This document shows, piece by piece, positions 44,960-57,285 of a stretch of DNA of 64,000 nucleotides (positions are counted from its first letter, which is position 1; each line of letters begins with the position of its first letter). The DNA comes from Halichondria panicea (taxonomy: Eukaryota > Porifera > Demospongiae > Suberitida > Halichondriidae), in contig NC_087384.1 of NCBI RefSeq assembly GCF_963675165.1, positions 3,556,501 through 3,620,500 of the forward strand, written 5' to 3'. A program made the position numbers and the translations under genes. Under the pieces are notes generated by a model. It was given only the letters and a program-made list of their open reading frames with translations, made no database searches and was not told where the DNA came from.

Positions 44960-45505
44960 ACGTGATGTTGACATTGGCTTACCTCCTCTGACCACAGCCC
45001 ATGCCAGAAAAATTTCGAAATCAGAACCAAGTTACTTGAAAGACATGAGCATATGGGTGCATATGGGTCCAACAGACACATTGAGAGAGAAACATTGAGA
45101 GAGGAACTCACAATGCTGTAGAGACTACTGCCTCAAGCAGAGGAACTACAGGTACAAGAAGTTTTACTATACAATATCATGCATGGATACACTGCAAGCA
45201 TTGTACGTTATTGATTGATTATAATCCCTAATTGAACATAGTATTATTAGCTACTCTATAATTAAAACTATACATACGTGATAACTATACATACGTACAC
45301 ACGTATATCAGGCTCATCTAAGAAGATTTTCTACCACACGTTATTTCAAGATTTGGCATGACCCGGACATGGTCAGTTCTAGTTTCAGCTGTTTATGATC
45401 CTGCTTTCTACCTAACAGCAGAAGAAGCAAAGCAGAAGTTGGGGAATGTACAAAGCACAATTGAAGCTCCAGAGTTACATACTCAGACCGTGAAATGTCT
45501 GTAAA
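44960..45505 (+). pseudogene. Fragment of an uncharacterised transposon-linked protein
   Basis: Plus-strand blocks in changing frames are KLLERHEHMGAYGSNRHIER (45030-45100), then QAHLRRFSTTRYFKIWHDPD (45310-45370) and VYDPAFYLTAEEAKQKLGNV (45395-45450). The I-W-H-D..Y-D-P-A-F-Y-x-T-x-E-E pattern is one I recall from uncharacterised multicopy proteins of cnidarians and sponges that lie in DNA transposons. Two short duplications at 45053-45070 and 45083-45105 contribute frame changes. Confidence 0.45.
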
Positions 45506-45735
45506 TTCTGCAATAAAATGCCATATACCAATAAAATGCCCATATAAACAAGGAATAAAATGGTGCAACATGTGTTGCCATAACAACCACGGTTATTACG
45601 CCCACCCGTTTTTATCATTTTAAATGCTCGGCCAGCGGTGAGATAAAATCCTTTTTAAGAATCAGCCTATCATAATTATGCTTTAATTATGCTTGACTAA
45701 GCTTGATTTTCACATCATAAGAATGTAACTAGATA
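45490..45735. mobile_element. Left-half relative of the piggyBac-type element
   Basis: GTGAAATGTCTGTAAATTCT through GATTTTCACATCATAAGAATG aligns with 24688-24955 inside the 920 bp element, with small indels. Terminal CCC/GGG ends and TTAA are missing here, so it is a truncated copy. Confidence 0.75.
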
Positions 45736-46729
45736 ACTATAGTATGTTCATGCACTGTCTATATTTTTGTCGTCTTTTTTCAAGAAGCTGTACTTATAAC
45801 TTGCTGAAATCAAACATTCATTGCATGCAGCAGTAAGCGAGTATGACAACAGTACGGACATAAAATGTGGGTGTGGATAAAATGTGGGTGTGGTTTCCTG
45901 TATGTCTGTAAGGTGGTCGGTAGCCTCCTTCCAGGAAGTGCGGCCTGGGATCGAGGCTAGTCAGTTGGCTCTGGGACCGGGGGAACACCAAGCTTGTCCC
46001 GCCATCAAGGACTTAGATGGTCATAGCTAGTGTCCTTTATATAGAGCTCTAGTGGGAGGGCCCGTTATGGGAGTATATCCTTCAACTTTCAAAAAAAAAA
46101 ACACAATCAAAAATAAAGCTGGAACCAAGCGTACAAGTATTCTGCAGCATTAATCCGGTATATCTGCAAAATGGTGAACTTGCATGACAATGGTGCTATA
46201 TAATATATAAATGAAAGCACCACGTGTGGCTGATGCCTTGGTGGATGTACCAAACGTACAGAACATAAAGCTATACTGCTATACTAGTATTGATAGCCAC
46301 AATTTTTGCTAAGCACACTTCTGAAAAGGCTACAATGGCATTCTAAGTAAGCAAAACTAGGCACAACTCAAGAACCAAATGACTATTGAAGCCTATTAGA
46401 AACACTTACTTGCACTTCATTGATTCTTGAGCAGCTGTAGCAATCTACATAGACACACAGACTAGTCCAGGGTCAGAGAGGGGAGCGCCCTGGGATTATT
46501 CTCCCCTAGAAATCTGAAAATTAATGATGTCATAATAACAAATAATATTAATATTATTACTCTATAATCTCAGATGCTCTGCTTCAATTATTGGGCGCCC
46601 TTTTTCCGCCTCCTTATGTTTTACCATGCATGGTAGCTACATGAGCCAGTAGTATAGTTAGCTTTCAGTTGTTCCAAGTCAACATGAGTCCAGCAGTGTG
46701 GCTACTTTACACACATACCCCGCTGTCAA
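45736..46729. other. Non-coding with a dispersed repeat
   Basis: 46310-46450 (AGTAAGCAAAACTAGGCACA to TTGAGCAGCTGTAGCAATC) is related to 54745-54905, showing a dispersed repeat. The rest, including the GC-richer piece at 45905-46050, shows no gene. Confidence 0.6.
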
Positions 46730-47420
46730 GTTGACAGGCTAAAACCAGTGTAACTGACACATGAGTAACAGGTAAGGCTATATAATCATACACACACGCT
46801 TACGTAGCATGGCTGCAAGCAAAGCTATACACACACCCATCTGGGAACAGAGAGCAACAGGTAGGGCTATACACACACCTAAGTTGACAGCAAGCAAGGC
46901 TTTACACACACACCCCACTGCCTAAGTCGACTGGCCTAAGCCAGTGTAACTGACACATGGGAACATATACAAACACATCTAAGTTGACAGGCTAAAGGCG
47001 GGAAACAGCTTTACACACACACCCCACTGCCGAAGTCGACTGGCAACAGGTAAGGCTATACAAACACATCTAAGTTGACAGGCTAAAGGCGGGAAACAGC
47101 AAGCAAGGCTTTACACACACACCCCACTGCCTAAGTCGACTGGCCTAAGCCAGTGTAACTGACACATGGGAACAGAGAGCAACAGGTAAGGCTATACAAA
47201 CACATCTAAGTTGACAGGTTAAAGGCGGGAAACAGCAAGCAAGGCTTTACACACACACCCACTGCCTAAGTCGACTGGCCTAAGCCAGTGTAACTGACAC
47301 ATGGGAACAGAAAACAAATACCCTATACAGTTGATTGGCTAAAGGCGGGACAGAAAACAGCTAGCTATACACACCACACACCCCTAAAGCCAGTGTAACT
47401 GACACATATGGGGAGAGAGC
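46730..47420 (+). repeat. ~130-150 bp tandem repeat
   Basis: Five or so units carry AAGTTGACAGGCTAAAGGCG, GGCTTTACACACACACCCCA and CTGCCTAAGTCGACTGGCC, with GTGTAACTGACACATGGGAA. Units vary by internal deletions. It is non-coding. Confidence 0.85.
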
Positions 47421-47869
47421 AATATTGGTCTACACTTATCTGTAGAAGCCTGACCATCCTCTCCAGCCTAGCCCCATGGATATCCACTCGACTCGACGTC
47501 TAGTCTAAAACGTGGCACAGCATTGCACAGCTGTGGCTCACGTGAAAGTATCTCTGCCTCTGCGTAGTCCAGTCCTAGCATATCTATGGTCCTAGCCATA
47601 ACCGATATAATTATTACTACAGCGCGGCAATGCAATGGGCAGAAACAGGACACTGGTGTCGAAAAGAAAGCACAGGAAAAGACAAAATATGTTGAAAATT
47701 CAGCTTAAGAGAGTTAGATCTATATAGACCCTCACCTGTCACCTGTTGACTCCAAGAATGAACCTTTATATGTTCCGCAACTCGGCGTCCAGGTAGTGCT
47801 ACCGTCAATATCTATAGCTAGCAATGAATCACAAATCCTGCAGGAACCGAAATCAATGCTGTGTATACT

Positions 47870-48305
47870 ATGCCGGATACAATCACTGATAGTCTTTCAG
47901 TTTCAAGTACATGTAGTGACGAAACATTTGGAAGCCCACGAAGCCCAGGATCCCCTCCATCGTCACCGCTAGTATATTGCTATGGCAATGAAGTCCCAAT
48001 TGAAAGTGATCCCAATTGAAAGTGATCATGAAGTGTTAGCTGAAAAGACGGATAATTGCAGTATTGAACACGAGACTGGGTCTGGAGTTAGTGAAAACTG
48101 TCAACGACTTCAAAAGAAGTTAATCGACACCACCAGATATGCTATCGGCTTGGAGAAAGAAGTAGAAAGACAAAAATTGGTAATCACGGAAGCTAAAAGA
48201 AAAATGTATTCTGTTCAACATGTATGGAAAGATCTTATTATTTACAATGAAGAAAGCAGAGCTGGAAAAATACTTAAAACATCTATGCAGCTCAAGAAAA
48301 GCTGA
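47870..48305 (+). CDS. Coiled-coil ORF split by a 16 bp duplication
   Basis: ATG at 47870 starts PDTITDSLSVSSTCSDETFG, a Ser/Pro-rich N-terminus that reaches a stop at 48017. A second frame picks up exactly the following protein (HEVLAEKTDNCSIEHETGSG, then a Lys/Glu-rich coiled coil ending KILKTSMQLKKS, stop 48305). The only obstacle is CCCAATTGAAAGTGAT present twice (47995-48010, 48011-48026); one copy alone would leave a single frame of about 140 codons. The family is unrecognised; the coiled coil suggests a structural or regulatory partner. Confidence 0.55.
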
Positions 48306-48470
48306 CCAGAGATTGCTCTAGATCTCTAGCTAGCTTGAATTGTATGTATTGGGCTATATACTATAAAATTACATGCCACTCAAATATAATTAAACAACAT
48401 GCATAAGTCTATTATATATACATAATTATGCATGCAGCTCAGTGATAATTGTTCTTTTACAGTTGGTGCT

Positions 48471-51400
48471 CTATTCTACAAGAGGAACAATAAGGGATAA
48501 GTGTTCACTGTTATGTTCTACAATAACATGAGCACATCTACACACCAGGCCCTCAAGTGGAATGAACGAATGTGACCCGAAAGATTCGTATAGTTGATTG
48601 CACCATAATTCAGCAGGTTTTCCATAGGCATGTCTTTCTGGATGTGGAAACAGCCACGAAACATATGCAAAAAGTTTGTTACAAAGATCTGGAGTATTAT
48701 CAATAGAGTAAAATACTTTCAGATAGTGATGGACTACAATTGGACGATGATTGGACAAAGGATGATGGTCAACAGGAAGTGGGGTTGGAGGCTTACCATA
48801 TAATTCTTCGACCCATTTTGCCTGAATCACATAGTGTACCCTACTACTTTTAGTTCCTACTGAATCGAAAACCTTTCCGTGAAGAGTAAGGGAAGAATAT
48901 TTTTCGTAAACAGAGTTAACTTCACAGTGTGTCGTTGAAGGATGTATCTTGCATAACAATGTTTGTAGTGCTTCTATACAATCAGAATCTAACACACCTT
49001 TCTTATATTTCAAAGGTAGTTTAAACAAATCTGGAGTTAGTGTGTCACTGACAGAACCAGATAGTCTCTCTTTGATTACTATAGAAGCCAACTCTTTTTT
49101 ATACTCAGCAGGATATTCAAATGAATAAGCACAATTGTCTGCAAGAAAACGATTTATCAGTTGCGGCTCGATTGATTTGCTGTTTGAAGGCTGTTTCCCT
49201 AGCATACCATTGTAACGCTCAAACGAGAAAAGCCAAAACTCTTGTGCTGGTCCATAATCTAAGACTTCAAATGACCATGCAGGTGCATATTAGGTGTAAT
49301 AGAGTTTTTGCCATACAGATGTTCCACCTTCTTACAGAATCGGATGAGTAAGGCATCTGCAATGCTAACATTTGTGATAGATAATGTTTGTTTACAAAAG
49401 ATGCGACACGCTAAGACGAAGTGCCGCCAGCATTCTAGATGCTCAGTCGGCAATACATTGCAGGAATGGAGTAAACAGTGGCCCAAAGTTTAAATTGATC
49501 AGCTTTAAAGCCTGAGAAACCAGATGCTATTTTGTAAGGAATGCGACCTATGTCCGATGGAACACTAATGCTATCAATAACTTCTTGAATCTTTCGATAA
49601 TGGTTTTTAGCAATAAAGTTCTGATCGATCCATCTGATCGATCCATCCAAATAGATATCATACGTTTACATGTCCCAAGAAAGAGATTGTGCATGGGACA
49701 ACATTCGAGGGGCATCGAAGTAAGGCAAATCAAGTAGAGCAGAGTACCTGCAGCCATACAAACTTTCTGCTTTACCTTTGTCAGATTTGGTCTTACACTT
49801 GTTAATCTTTTTAATACTATCTCGGTGGTCTTTATTACTACGCTGCTTCCCATTCTGAGCGGTTAAATCCTGAGTAATTTTTGTTGGTAATATCGCCTGG
49901 GAAGACCTTCTGACATTTTGAACATCCTAAATTTGCATTATGTCCAAGAAACCCACAAGTCTTACGTCCTGCGGGTATGTCACAAGCAACACACAAAAGG
50001 GCACCTCGTACGGTTTGATGTCCCTGTTGACATAGAAACCGTCATTTTAAAAGTTCATTCATCCTCAGGTTCACGTGGTCCAGGAACGTGGTCCAGGAAT
50101 TATCCCAATAAGGATAACATTTTCCCGTTTGTAGCGTAGAAAACGTGGTAGACTAAGTACTGTTAAGTAAATAGCACCAACAGACAATTGTGTATGTTTA
50201 TACGGTTGAAACCAGTCAATATTAAGAATAAAGGCAAATGAAAATAAGGAGCCAAAGAAAGACGACTGCTGGAATTTTTTCCAAATCCGTCCACAGTATA
50301 CATCCTCTAGATTATTTGATGATAACCTACAACCTACTACGCCACACCTGACAATGTTGATGAAATTCCGGACGCTGAAGTAGGGTCTGAAGACTTTCCA
50401 ATAAATCTTACACGGATAAAGTAACTTTATGCATTGAACTGTCTTTAATAACAGGGTTCCACATGGTTCTCGTCTTCGTTGGTGAGGATGATTCGTTGGT
50501 GAGGATGATTCGGAAACTTTACATGAGAACAGCGTCGGCTAAGAGTCTTTGTTCCTTCAGTATATACACAGTCCTTTTTATCGTAAACACTACAACAACT
50601 TACACACACAACAAGCTTCATGAAATGGCTAATGCCTTAACTCGTTTGCGTAACAAATACAGCGAACACGGGAAATCTTTAGAGAGATCCTGTAGTGGTG
50701 GGGAGAATTGAGCCAATATAACTAGAAAAGCTGACAGAAACTTTATCAAAAGATCAACAGATTTATCTGGGAGATAAAATCTAGCTTGCAGAGTCAGTAA
50801 GAACCCCATCAACCATACAGATAGAGCAAGGGTTTTTCGTTTTTCTGGTGTATCATCCACTTGGCTTTCATTTTCACTACACGCCTCACTAGATCTATCC
50901 GATTCAACGTCCCTCCAATATTCCAAATCCCCAAGCTCATCATCTGGATATACAAAGATAAGTTTAATGACTGAACGACACATGCACGTGCATGCATGCA
51001 CTTATTGGTACTATATATACGAACCTGAACATGTAGTATCTGAGTCACTATCCATAGTTACTGCGTCTAAACAGACATCAACATGAGGTGGATTGACAGA
51101 AAAGGACGGTAGAGAAGGAGGCTCTGGGACATGAGTGTGCATTCAATTATGATCATAATCAGTATAAATTATGTATATAGGCCTAGCCTGAAACAAAATA
51201 TATGATGAATCATTGGGATGGTTAATGTTATATAACGGTAAAAGAACACATGCATGCTTATACACATGCATGCTTATACTCCAATGGTATATATGAAACT
51301 CAGTAAAGTATGACTCATGTTATGACAACTTTATGAAGGTCACAAATTAGTGTTCAATTTTACAATTTTTATGCACAAATGCATGGGCTTATAACTATAG

Positions 51401-51754
51401 TGAAGTGTTTCGTAAATTATTGACAAAAAAACAAATGATAATTTATACAATAAATTATTGTGATAATAAAATGGAGCGGTGGATCAAGTTCCATAGACTA
51501 AAGTTACCTTCTGCCATAATGGTAGTAGAAATCTCTGCAATACGTATCCAACTACCGTCCTTCTTACAATACAACCGTTTGTGCTTCTTAAAAGTTTTAG
51601 AAACCAAACTCAGATCACAGTGGGGACATATCTGCCTGTTGGCAAGAGATGGGTTGGACAACTTTATCTTCTTGCTTTCTGATCTAAGCGCGCAGTAAGA
51701 AAGCTGGAACTGGATGCCATGTTTACATAATACCACATACGTACTTCTAAGCAA
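48471..51754 (-). pseudogene. CACTA-like Tnp2 transposase, near full length, frameshifted
   Basis: The minus-strand gene starts near 51720 (MASSSSFLTARLDQK). It continues LSNPSLANRQICPHCDLSLV (C2H2-like finger), a short acidic exon (51125-51045), EYWRDVESDRSSEACSENES with QARFYLPDKSVDLLIKFLSA (50930-50700), and ALLCVACDIPAGRKTCGFLG with C-x2-C (49990-49880). Next come the FDAPRMLSH.. / CPMHNLFLGTCKRMISIWMD region (49690), VPSDIGRIPYKIASGFSGFK, ECWRHFVLACRIFCKQTLSI and TPNMHLHGHLK. The last frame, 49205-48471, covers MLGKQPSNSKSIEPQLINRF to the end. Three or four frame changes exist, one at a 13 bp duplication (GATCGATCCATCT, 49624-49650). Confidence 0.85.
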
Positions 51755-51930
51755 AGAGCACCTAAGATTAAGAAAGTTGGTGATAGTATCCAGGTTGCTT
51801 CAAGCTTGGCTGGCTCTCTTGAGGTCATTAGCAATGAGCAAGAAATCTTTACGATCGAGTACCCGCCCGCTCGAATCAAGGCAGAGTTGAGGGCGGCACT
51901 TCCGATATCTACACATGCGCAGTATTATTA
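51740..51930 (+). other. Possible plus-strand exon opposite the CACTA start
   Basis: The plus frame reads APKIKKVGDSIQVASSLAGS then LEVISNEQEIFTIEYPPARI, and stays open to about 51925. It overlaps the opposite-strand start of the CACTA-like gene, so it may be a shadow; composition is protein-like but unassigned. Confidence 0.25.
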
Positions 51931-52049
51931 GGAGCATATGGTCAGCCAGCTGCACAGCACAGTACACAGTTCTCTAGCTCGATTGGCTCGCAACTTAAAC
52001 TTAGAAGCTTTTGACTTAAGTGATCATGAATTAAGTGATAGCTGCAGCA

Positions 52050-55000
52050 ATGGATCATTGGATAGGCGGCAGTCCTCAAAAGAGACGGCGTCCGGCGTTC
52101 GCTTCCAGTTCTAGTGAAGACGAGGACAGCGATGGCCTAGAACAATCGTCAACACCACCCAAAAGGTCAACACCACCCAAAAGAACAAAGAAGAAAAAGA
52201 AGTCCCTCCAGGCTGCTAGTTCTACCAGCTCCAATGTCATGATTTTAAAGGAACTACAGAAAACTAACTCAGCAATTGAAAAGCTTGTGTCTACAGTAAA
52301 GACTACCCAGAGAAGAGTAAGAAATGTTGAAGAGCAGATTTCCAGCTCGTCTTGTAGCACTCCAAAGAGGAAAAAGAAAAATGTCCCTGATGAAGTTAGA
52401 GTAAGTTAATGCGTTAAGCTTCACCACTCGAATTTAGTTTGTTGTACGTACGTGTCCAATTTTATCTGCCAACCCACACCCAAAATGACCTAGTTTTTGG
52501 GCATCCAAACAGTATACTGGTGCATGGCCAGTGTACGGAATAGTGAGTGGCCGCATTTCAGGGCGAGTTTTGTGCAGTAAACGTCTATATATTTTCCCAA
52601 AGAAATTACCCACTATAATTAAGGTTAACACAACTCTCCTCGCTATTCCGGCCAAGCTGCACTATCCCAATGGTGGCCAAACTTACTGTAGCCAGCTGTA
52701 GGTGTCTTCTACATGTTTTTGAGAAACAAATGAGAAACAAATGAACTGCACATAGTTTTTGTTATAAATATTTACAGTACATCAAGATGCCGGGACAATC
52801 CAATTATTGGGGTATATAACTGTTTTTCTCACTGCAGCGTGAAACAAGACGGATCTACGGTGGGATACAGAAAACTTCCTTGGGTGGAAAATCGAGCCTG
52901 GGTAATTAAGTGTCTTATTTTTCTTGCCAAGTTTAGGGTAATATTCAAAGATGACCAAAACCAAGTGACTTTAAATCGCTTACTCAAGGAGGTTAAGGCT
53001 TTAAACTCGGGATTCCTCACTGAGCATATCAAAGGTACAAGAATATTTATGATGATCAACTGATTTAGCTATGTGATTTTAGCTATGTGTGTTTTCATTA
53101 TGCCTCAGTTCGCATGCGCACTCGAAGTATACGGTAATGTGTTTGTGTACAGCTGCTCAAGGATTTCTATAGGCTTCTAATCATCATGTCTTCTTGGCTT
53201 AATGTTATTGCAGCCGTGTTGCTACTACAGTAGCAGCCAATATAAAGTACCCGTTCCGCAGCTAGCTAGCTAGAACTTTTACAGCAGTTAGCTAAATATT
53301 ATAGCTAGGTAGCTAGCGTTTTCTAACCTTGTAGAACAGAGATAGGACTCTATAGAGACTGCAGACATCCTTTTTGATGAGAGACTTGAAGAAGAATTAT
53401 ACCTGTGAATGGTGCGTTTTACGTCTTTGTTGTAAATCTAGAGCTAGGCTTACAGCTAGATATAGCCATAGCATAGCTAAGTAAACTAGTCTAGCTACGA
53501 CAGTCGAAATCACTTAGGATTGTCTCTTTGTTCGTTTTCAAAAACTTTTCTGCAAAACGTACTTGCAACGGTAATTAGCAACGGTAGGGTAAAAAACGGA
53601 AACGTCGCGAACGTACTACTACGTAAACGGAACAGGTACTTTATATTGACTGCACTAAAACGCTAGCTACAGTGCAAGAGTGAGATTAGAGCTGCATGCT
53701 AGCTATTATAGGCTCTACTGATCAGCAGCTATATAGACTTTGTACTTTTGGCATTCTTTTTAGCATCAATCATGGTCGATCATTTCCCATGCACTCTTTG
53801 AGTTTCTTTGAGTTTCCCTGTATGCAGTAAATTACCCAGTAACAACGTATTATAGCCATAACTAGTATAGTCAAGAGTATTTGATAGAGAGAGAGTATCG
53901 AATGTAAGCATACTGTATATCAGATGTATGCGGAGAGTAACGTGACTTCCTGTATCTGCACACACTGACCAATCCAAGCGTGGGTGATGTAATCTATCAA
54001 CCCATCCAAGTGTGGGTGATGGTGTGGGTGATGTAATCTACTTTCTTGATAGTAATCTATCAACCCATCCAAGTGTGGGTGATGTAATCTACTTTCTTAA
54101 TAGATTACATCACCCACACTTGGATTGGTCAGTGTGCAAATTCCAAGCTTGTGACAGATACAGGAAGTCACGTTACTCTCCGCATACATCTGATGTACAG
54201 TATGCCTACGTTCGATACTCTCTTCTCTATCACTTGGTATAGTTAATGTGACATATCCACCGAGGCATCAGCACCCGCGGTGTTTTCATTTAATGTTCAA
54301 TTATGAGACAATAAGTTGTTGTTTATGTTTGTGTAGACGCTGCTTATCGATTTTATCGTTCACGTAACGAGGAGGAGTCATCTCGTAGGCGAGGAAAACT
54401 AGGAGCCAAAAACAAAAGCAAAAGAAAACATGAACGGCTTTGAACGGCTTGCGAGGGTATGGCTTGCGAGGGTATGTATAATTATATACTTGTCCTGTGG
54501 GTGTTGTATGATGCATCGGCTTGCGTGCTATAGCTGGGTATGTTAACTTCTAAGGGTGTACTGGTGTACTGTTGTATGGTTGTATGGTGCATTTCGATGG
54601 CCTTGCTACAATTGCTCTGTGAAAATTTCCAATTTGTGCAAATGTTCCTATTAGGCAAGGCATGGTAAATATTGAACATGTGGCGTAGTCGCTAGAAGTA
54701 TTGGCCCTCAAAAATTACATATCCGATATTTTGAATATGCACTCTTCTACAATGCATGGCATTGCAAGTAAGCAAAATTATAGGCATAACTCGAGAACCA
54801 ATCATTATTTTGCAAATCCACGAATTATAATCCGTGACTAGAAGCCTGTATATATAGAAACTCTTATTTGCACTTTATTGATCCTTGAGCAGCTGTAGCA
54901 GTCTACACAGACAGACAGACACAAACACACTACCGTACGTATACCTCGCTTGTGCATGCTTCCTGTGCAGCTTGCTTTCCATTGAGGTATCAATCAGCAG

Positions 55001-55630
55001 TTTAGCACCCGTTGCACTAGCAATAGTCACAAACATGCATGCATGGTAAAGTAGTACACTGTACATAGAGCTAGAACCCTTAGCATGCACTGGCTACGAG
55101 CTATATGCGCACAAGCTTGTCGTTCGTTGAGACTGTTATAATTAGCTATATAGTTAGATAGTTAGGTAAGGTAGCTTTATAGGTATTTTTCATTCCAAGT
55201 GCATGATTAAAATTTTAATTATGCATTCGATTATGACAAGGTAAACCATCCTTCTCGTCCTGAGAGCCTGATGTATATTATTAATAGTGGACATACACTT
55301 GATTGTTATATACATGCACACGTCTATCACTTCAGCTATTCACGCTATGTTGGAAAAAGCTTCTTTTCTGACAGCTTCAGATAAAGAAAAATGGGTAGTG
55401 GTGCTGTGTCCTCAACTCACTTGAAGTGATGAAAGCGATATAGATGATGATGGGACAGAGATCATAAAAAGGCATGCATTGCCCTGGCTGAGTTTAAAAG
55501 AAGAATTGATGATGCCAGCCTCAAAGACAAGAGCCCTCAAGCAAAGACACAAACAAAGCAGAGAGTTGAGGGAGAGCTCTCTAGTCGGAAAACGCCTAGC
55601 GAAGAGAAGTTCCCTCCTTGGGCATTCGTA
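52050..55630 (+). CDS. Four-exon coiled-coil family gene (sponge-expanded type)
   Basis: Exon 1 (52050-52402) is MDHWIGGSPQKRRRPAFASS, an acidic/basic region, then a coiled coil KTNSAIEKLVSTVKTTQRRV, ending VPDEVR at GTAAGT. Exon 2 (52839-53033) follows CACTGCAG; it holds RETRRIYGGI in one frame and VTLNRLLKEVKALNSGFLTE in another. Exon 3 (54337-54440) joins in phase (G|AC) to give DAAYRFYRSRNEEESSRRRG. Exon 4 (55363-55630) reads ASDKEKWVVVLCPQLT, then a TGA, SDESDIDDDGTEI, and after a frame change SPQAKTQTKQRVEGELSSRK to PPWAF and stop. The layout matches a multicopy uncharacterised sponge family. One stop, two frame changes and duplications at 54430-54476 make activity doubtful. Confidence 0.55.
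53858..54245. mobile_element. Foldback element inside intron 2 of the coiled-coil gene
   Basis: Arms of about 120 bp are inverted: GAGTATCGAATGTAAGCATA and GTATGCGGAGAGTAACGTGA against TCACGTTACTCTCCGCATAC and GTTCGATACTCTC. The loop carries two or three tandem GTGGGTGATGTAATCTACTT units. It has no coding capacity. Confidence 0.85.
54737..54910. repeat. Dispersed repeat shared with 46.3 kb
   Basis: AAGTAAGCAAAATTATAGGC through TTGAGCAGCTGTAGCAGTCT matches 46345-46445 with about 80% identity by eye. Confidence 0.6.
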
Positions 55631-55744
55631 TGATCATGACTATAATAAACAATGTCTACATTATGCATATAGACAACATTTAGTCCCTATATATACATGT
55701 AGTTCTCACTGTCTTATATATTTGGATCGAGATTATTTGGAATA

Positions 55745-56620
55745 AGTCAAATATAATTATTTATAAGCGTATGTATATGCATGCACAGTATATAGGTGTG
55801 GTCTAAGAGTATATAGTTACGTCATTCAACCTGTTGTATAGTACTGATTCACTCAGCATGCAGTCGAGACATGCAGCTAGTTATACATAACTACACTCTA
55901 TATAATTATGGCAGTGCAACCTCACTGCCACTGTAGTCGGGTATTTGTAGTTTACGTCATTCAACCTGATTAGTAGACAGGTATATAGTGCACTTCACCT
56001 ACCATTGCAATTGCATGCAGTCTATATAGCATTCAACATGACGCATATGTATTATTATTTATACACTATATTATACTGCTAATAGCAATAGCTATATAGC
56101 AATCCACCTCACATGCCCCTGCACAGGTTTATATTAGTTTAGGTCATTCAACCTGGTGTAAAGGACACTAAAATGTAAAGGACACTAATAGTCCACCTCA
56201 CATGCCATTGTAGTCAGGACAGGTTTAGTTCAGGTCATTCAACCTTATGTAAAGGACACTAACAGTCCACCTCACATGCCACTGCAGCCGGGACAGGTTT
56301 AGTTCAGGTCATTCAACCTGATGTAAAGGACACTAACAGTCCACCTCACATGCCACTGCAGCCGGGACAGGTTTAGTTCAGGTCATTCAACCTGATGTAA
56401 AGGACACTAACAGTCCACCTCACATGCCACTGCAGCCGGGACAGGTTTAGTTCAGGTCATTCAACCTGATGTATAGGACACTAGCAGTCCATGCAGCAGT
56501 CCACGCAGCAGTCCACCTCATGTGCCACTGCAGATGGACAGGTTTAGTATAGGTCATTCAACCTAATGTGTAGTACACTGGTAGTGCACCTCACAGTTAG
56601 GACAGGTCTAGTTTAAGTGG
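55745..56620 (+). repeat. 74 bp-period minisatellite
   Basis: From about 56100, units of CTCACATGCCACTGCAGCCG, GGACAGGTTTAGTTCAGGTC and ATTCAACCTGATGTAAAGGA repeat every 74 bp (for example 56281, 56355). Four well-conserved units are flanked by degenerate ones that reach back to about 55800 (GTCATTCAACCTG words). Confidence 0.85.
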
Positions 56621-56764
56621 TATTTACTATAGTACATGACAAGTGCATGAAACATGACCTGACAAGCTTCAGGAATTGTGAAAGAAAGTCTATAGGAAAT
56701 TCAGCCCTATACTGCTATATAATAATTTCAGGAAATTCGTAACTTTCCTGTGTTACAACATGTG

Positions 56765-57285
56765 CTGTGTTACAACATGTGACACACAATCAAAGGAAAT
56801 TCAATGTGTTCTACATCTGACAAAGCTATGTGGCCTAATGCAGGAAATAGTGTAATTGGCCCAGTGCCTGGTCTTTCACCGTCCTGGTCCATAGCGCTAG
56901 CGCCTAGGTCCATGTTATGCATGTCCTCAGTCCCAGACAGTTCATCAGCGTCTGGCATAAAGCTGGTAGCCTTCGGGAGGTATCCCTCTCCTTCATAGGC
57001 ACTGTCATAGGCATTGTCATCACCAGAGGAGACATCGCCATTGCTATCCTCAAGCTGTTCAAGCACATCGGCACAAAAACAACCGTTAAGTAAACAACCG
57101 GTAAGATGCTAATGAAATTTTAACATAGCAACGTGGCTTGGAAATTTCTAGACTAAATTGCACGTGATTCTACAGCTCTTCCGGGATGTGCGTAGTTCAA
57201 GCTACTTCCTAAGTATCGCAGAATTAGAATTTTGCAAAAAAAGTCACTTATTGCGGGCCACCCGTGGCCCGTGGCGGTTAATTAG
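56765..57285. mobile_element. Right-half relative of the piggyBac-type element
   Basis: It aligns with 25140-25575. The minus strand has the same acidic start (VLEQLEDSNGDVSSGDDNAY), which stays open further here: GTEDMHNMDLGASAMDQDGE and on to about 56770. The right end reads GGGCCACCCGTGGCCCGTGG then CGGTTAAT, close to the CGGTTAAAGGG terminus of the intact copy but eroded. The left half is missing. Confidence 0.7.

Noticed and set aside
46730-47420. Centromere-like satellite
   Set aside because: Only about five diverged units over 700 bp; too short and irregular.
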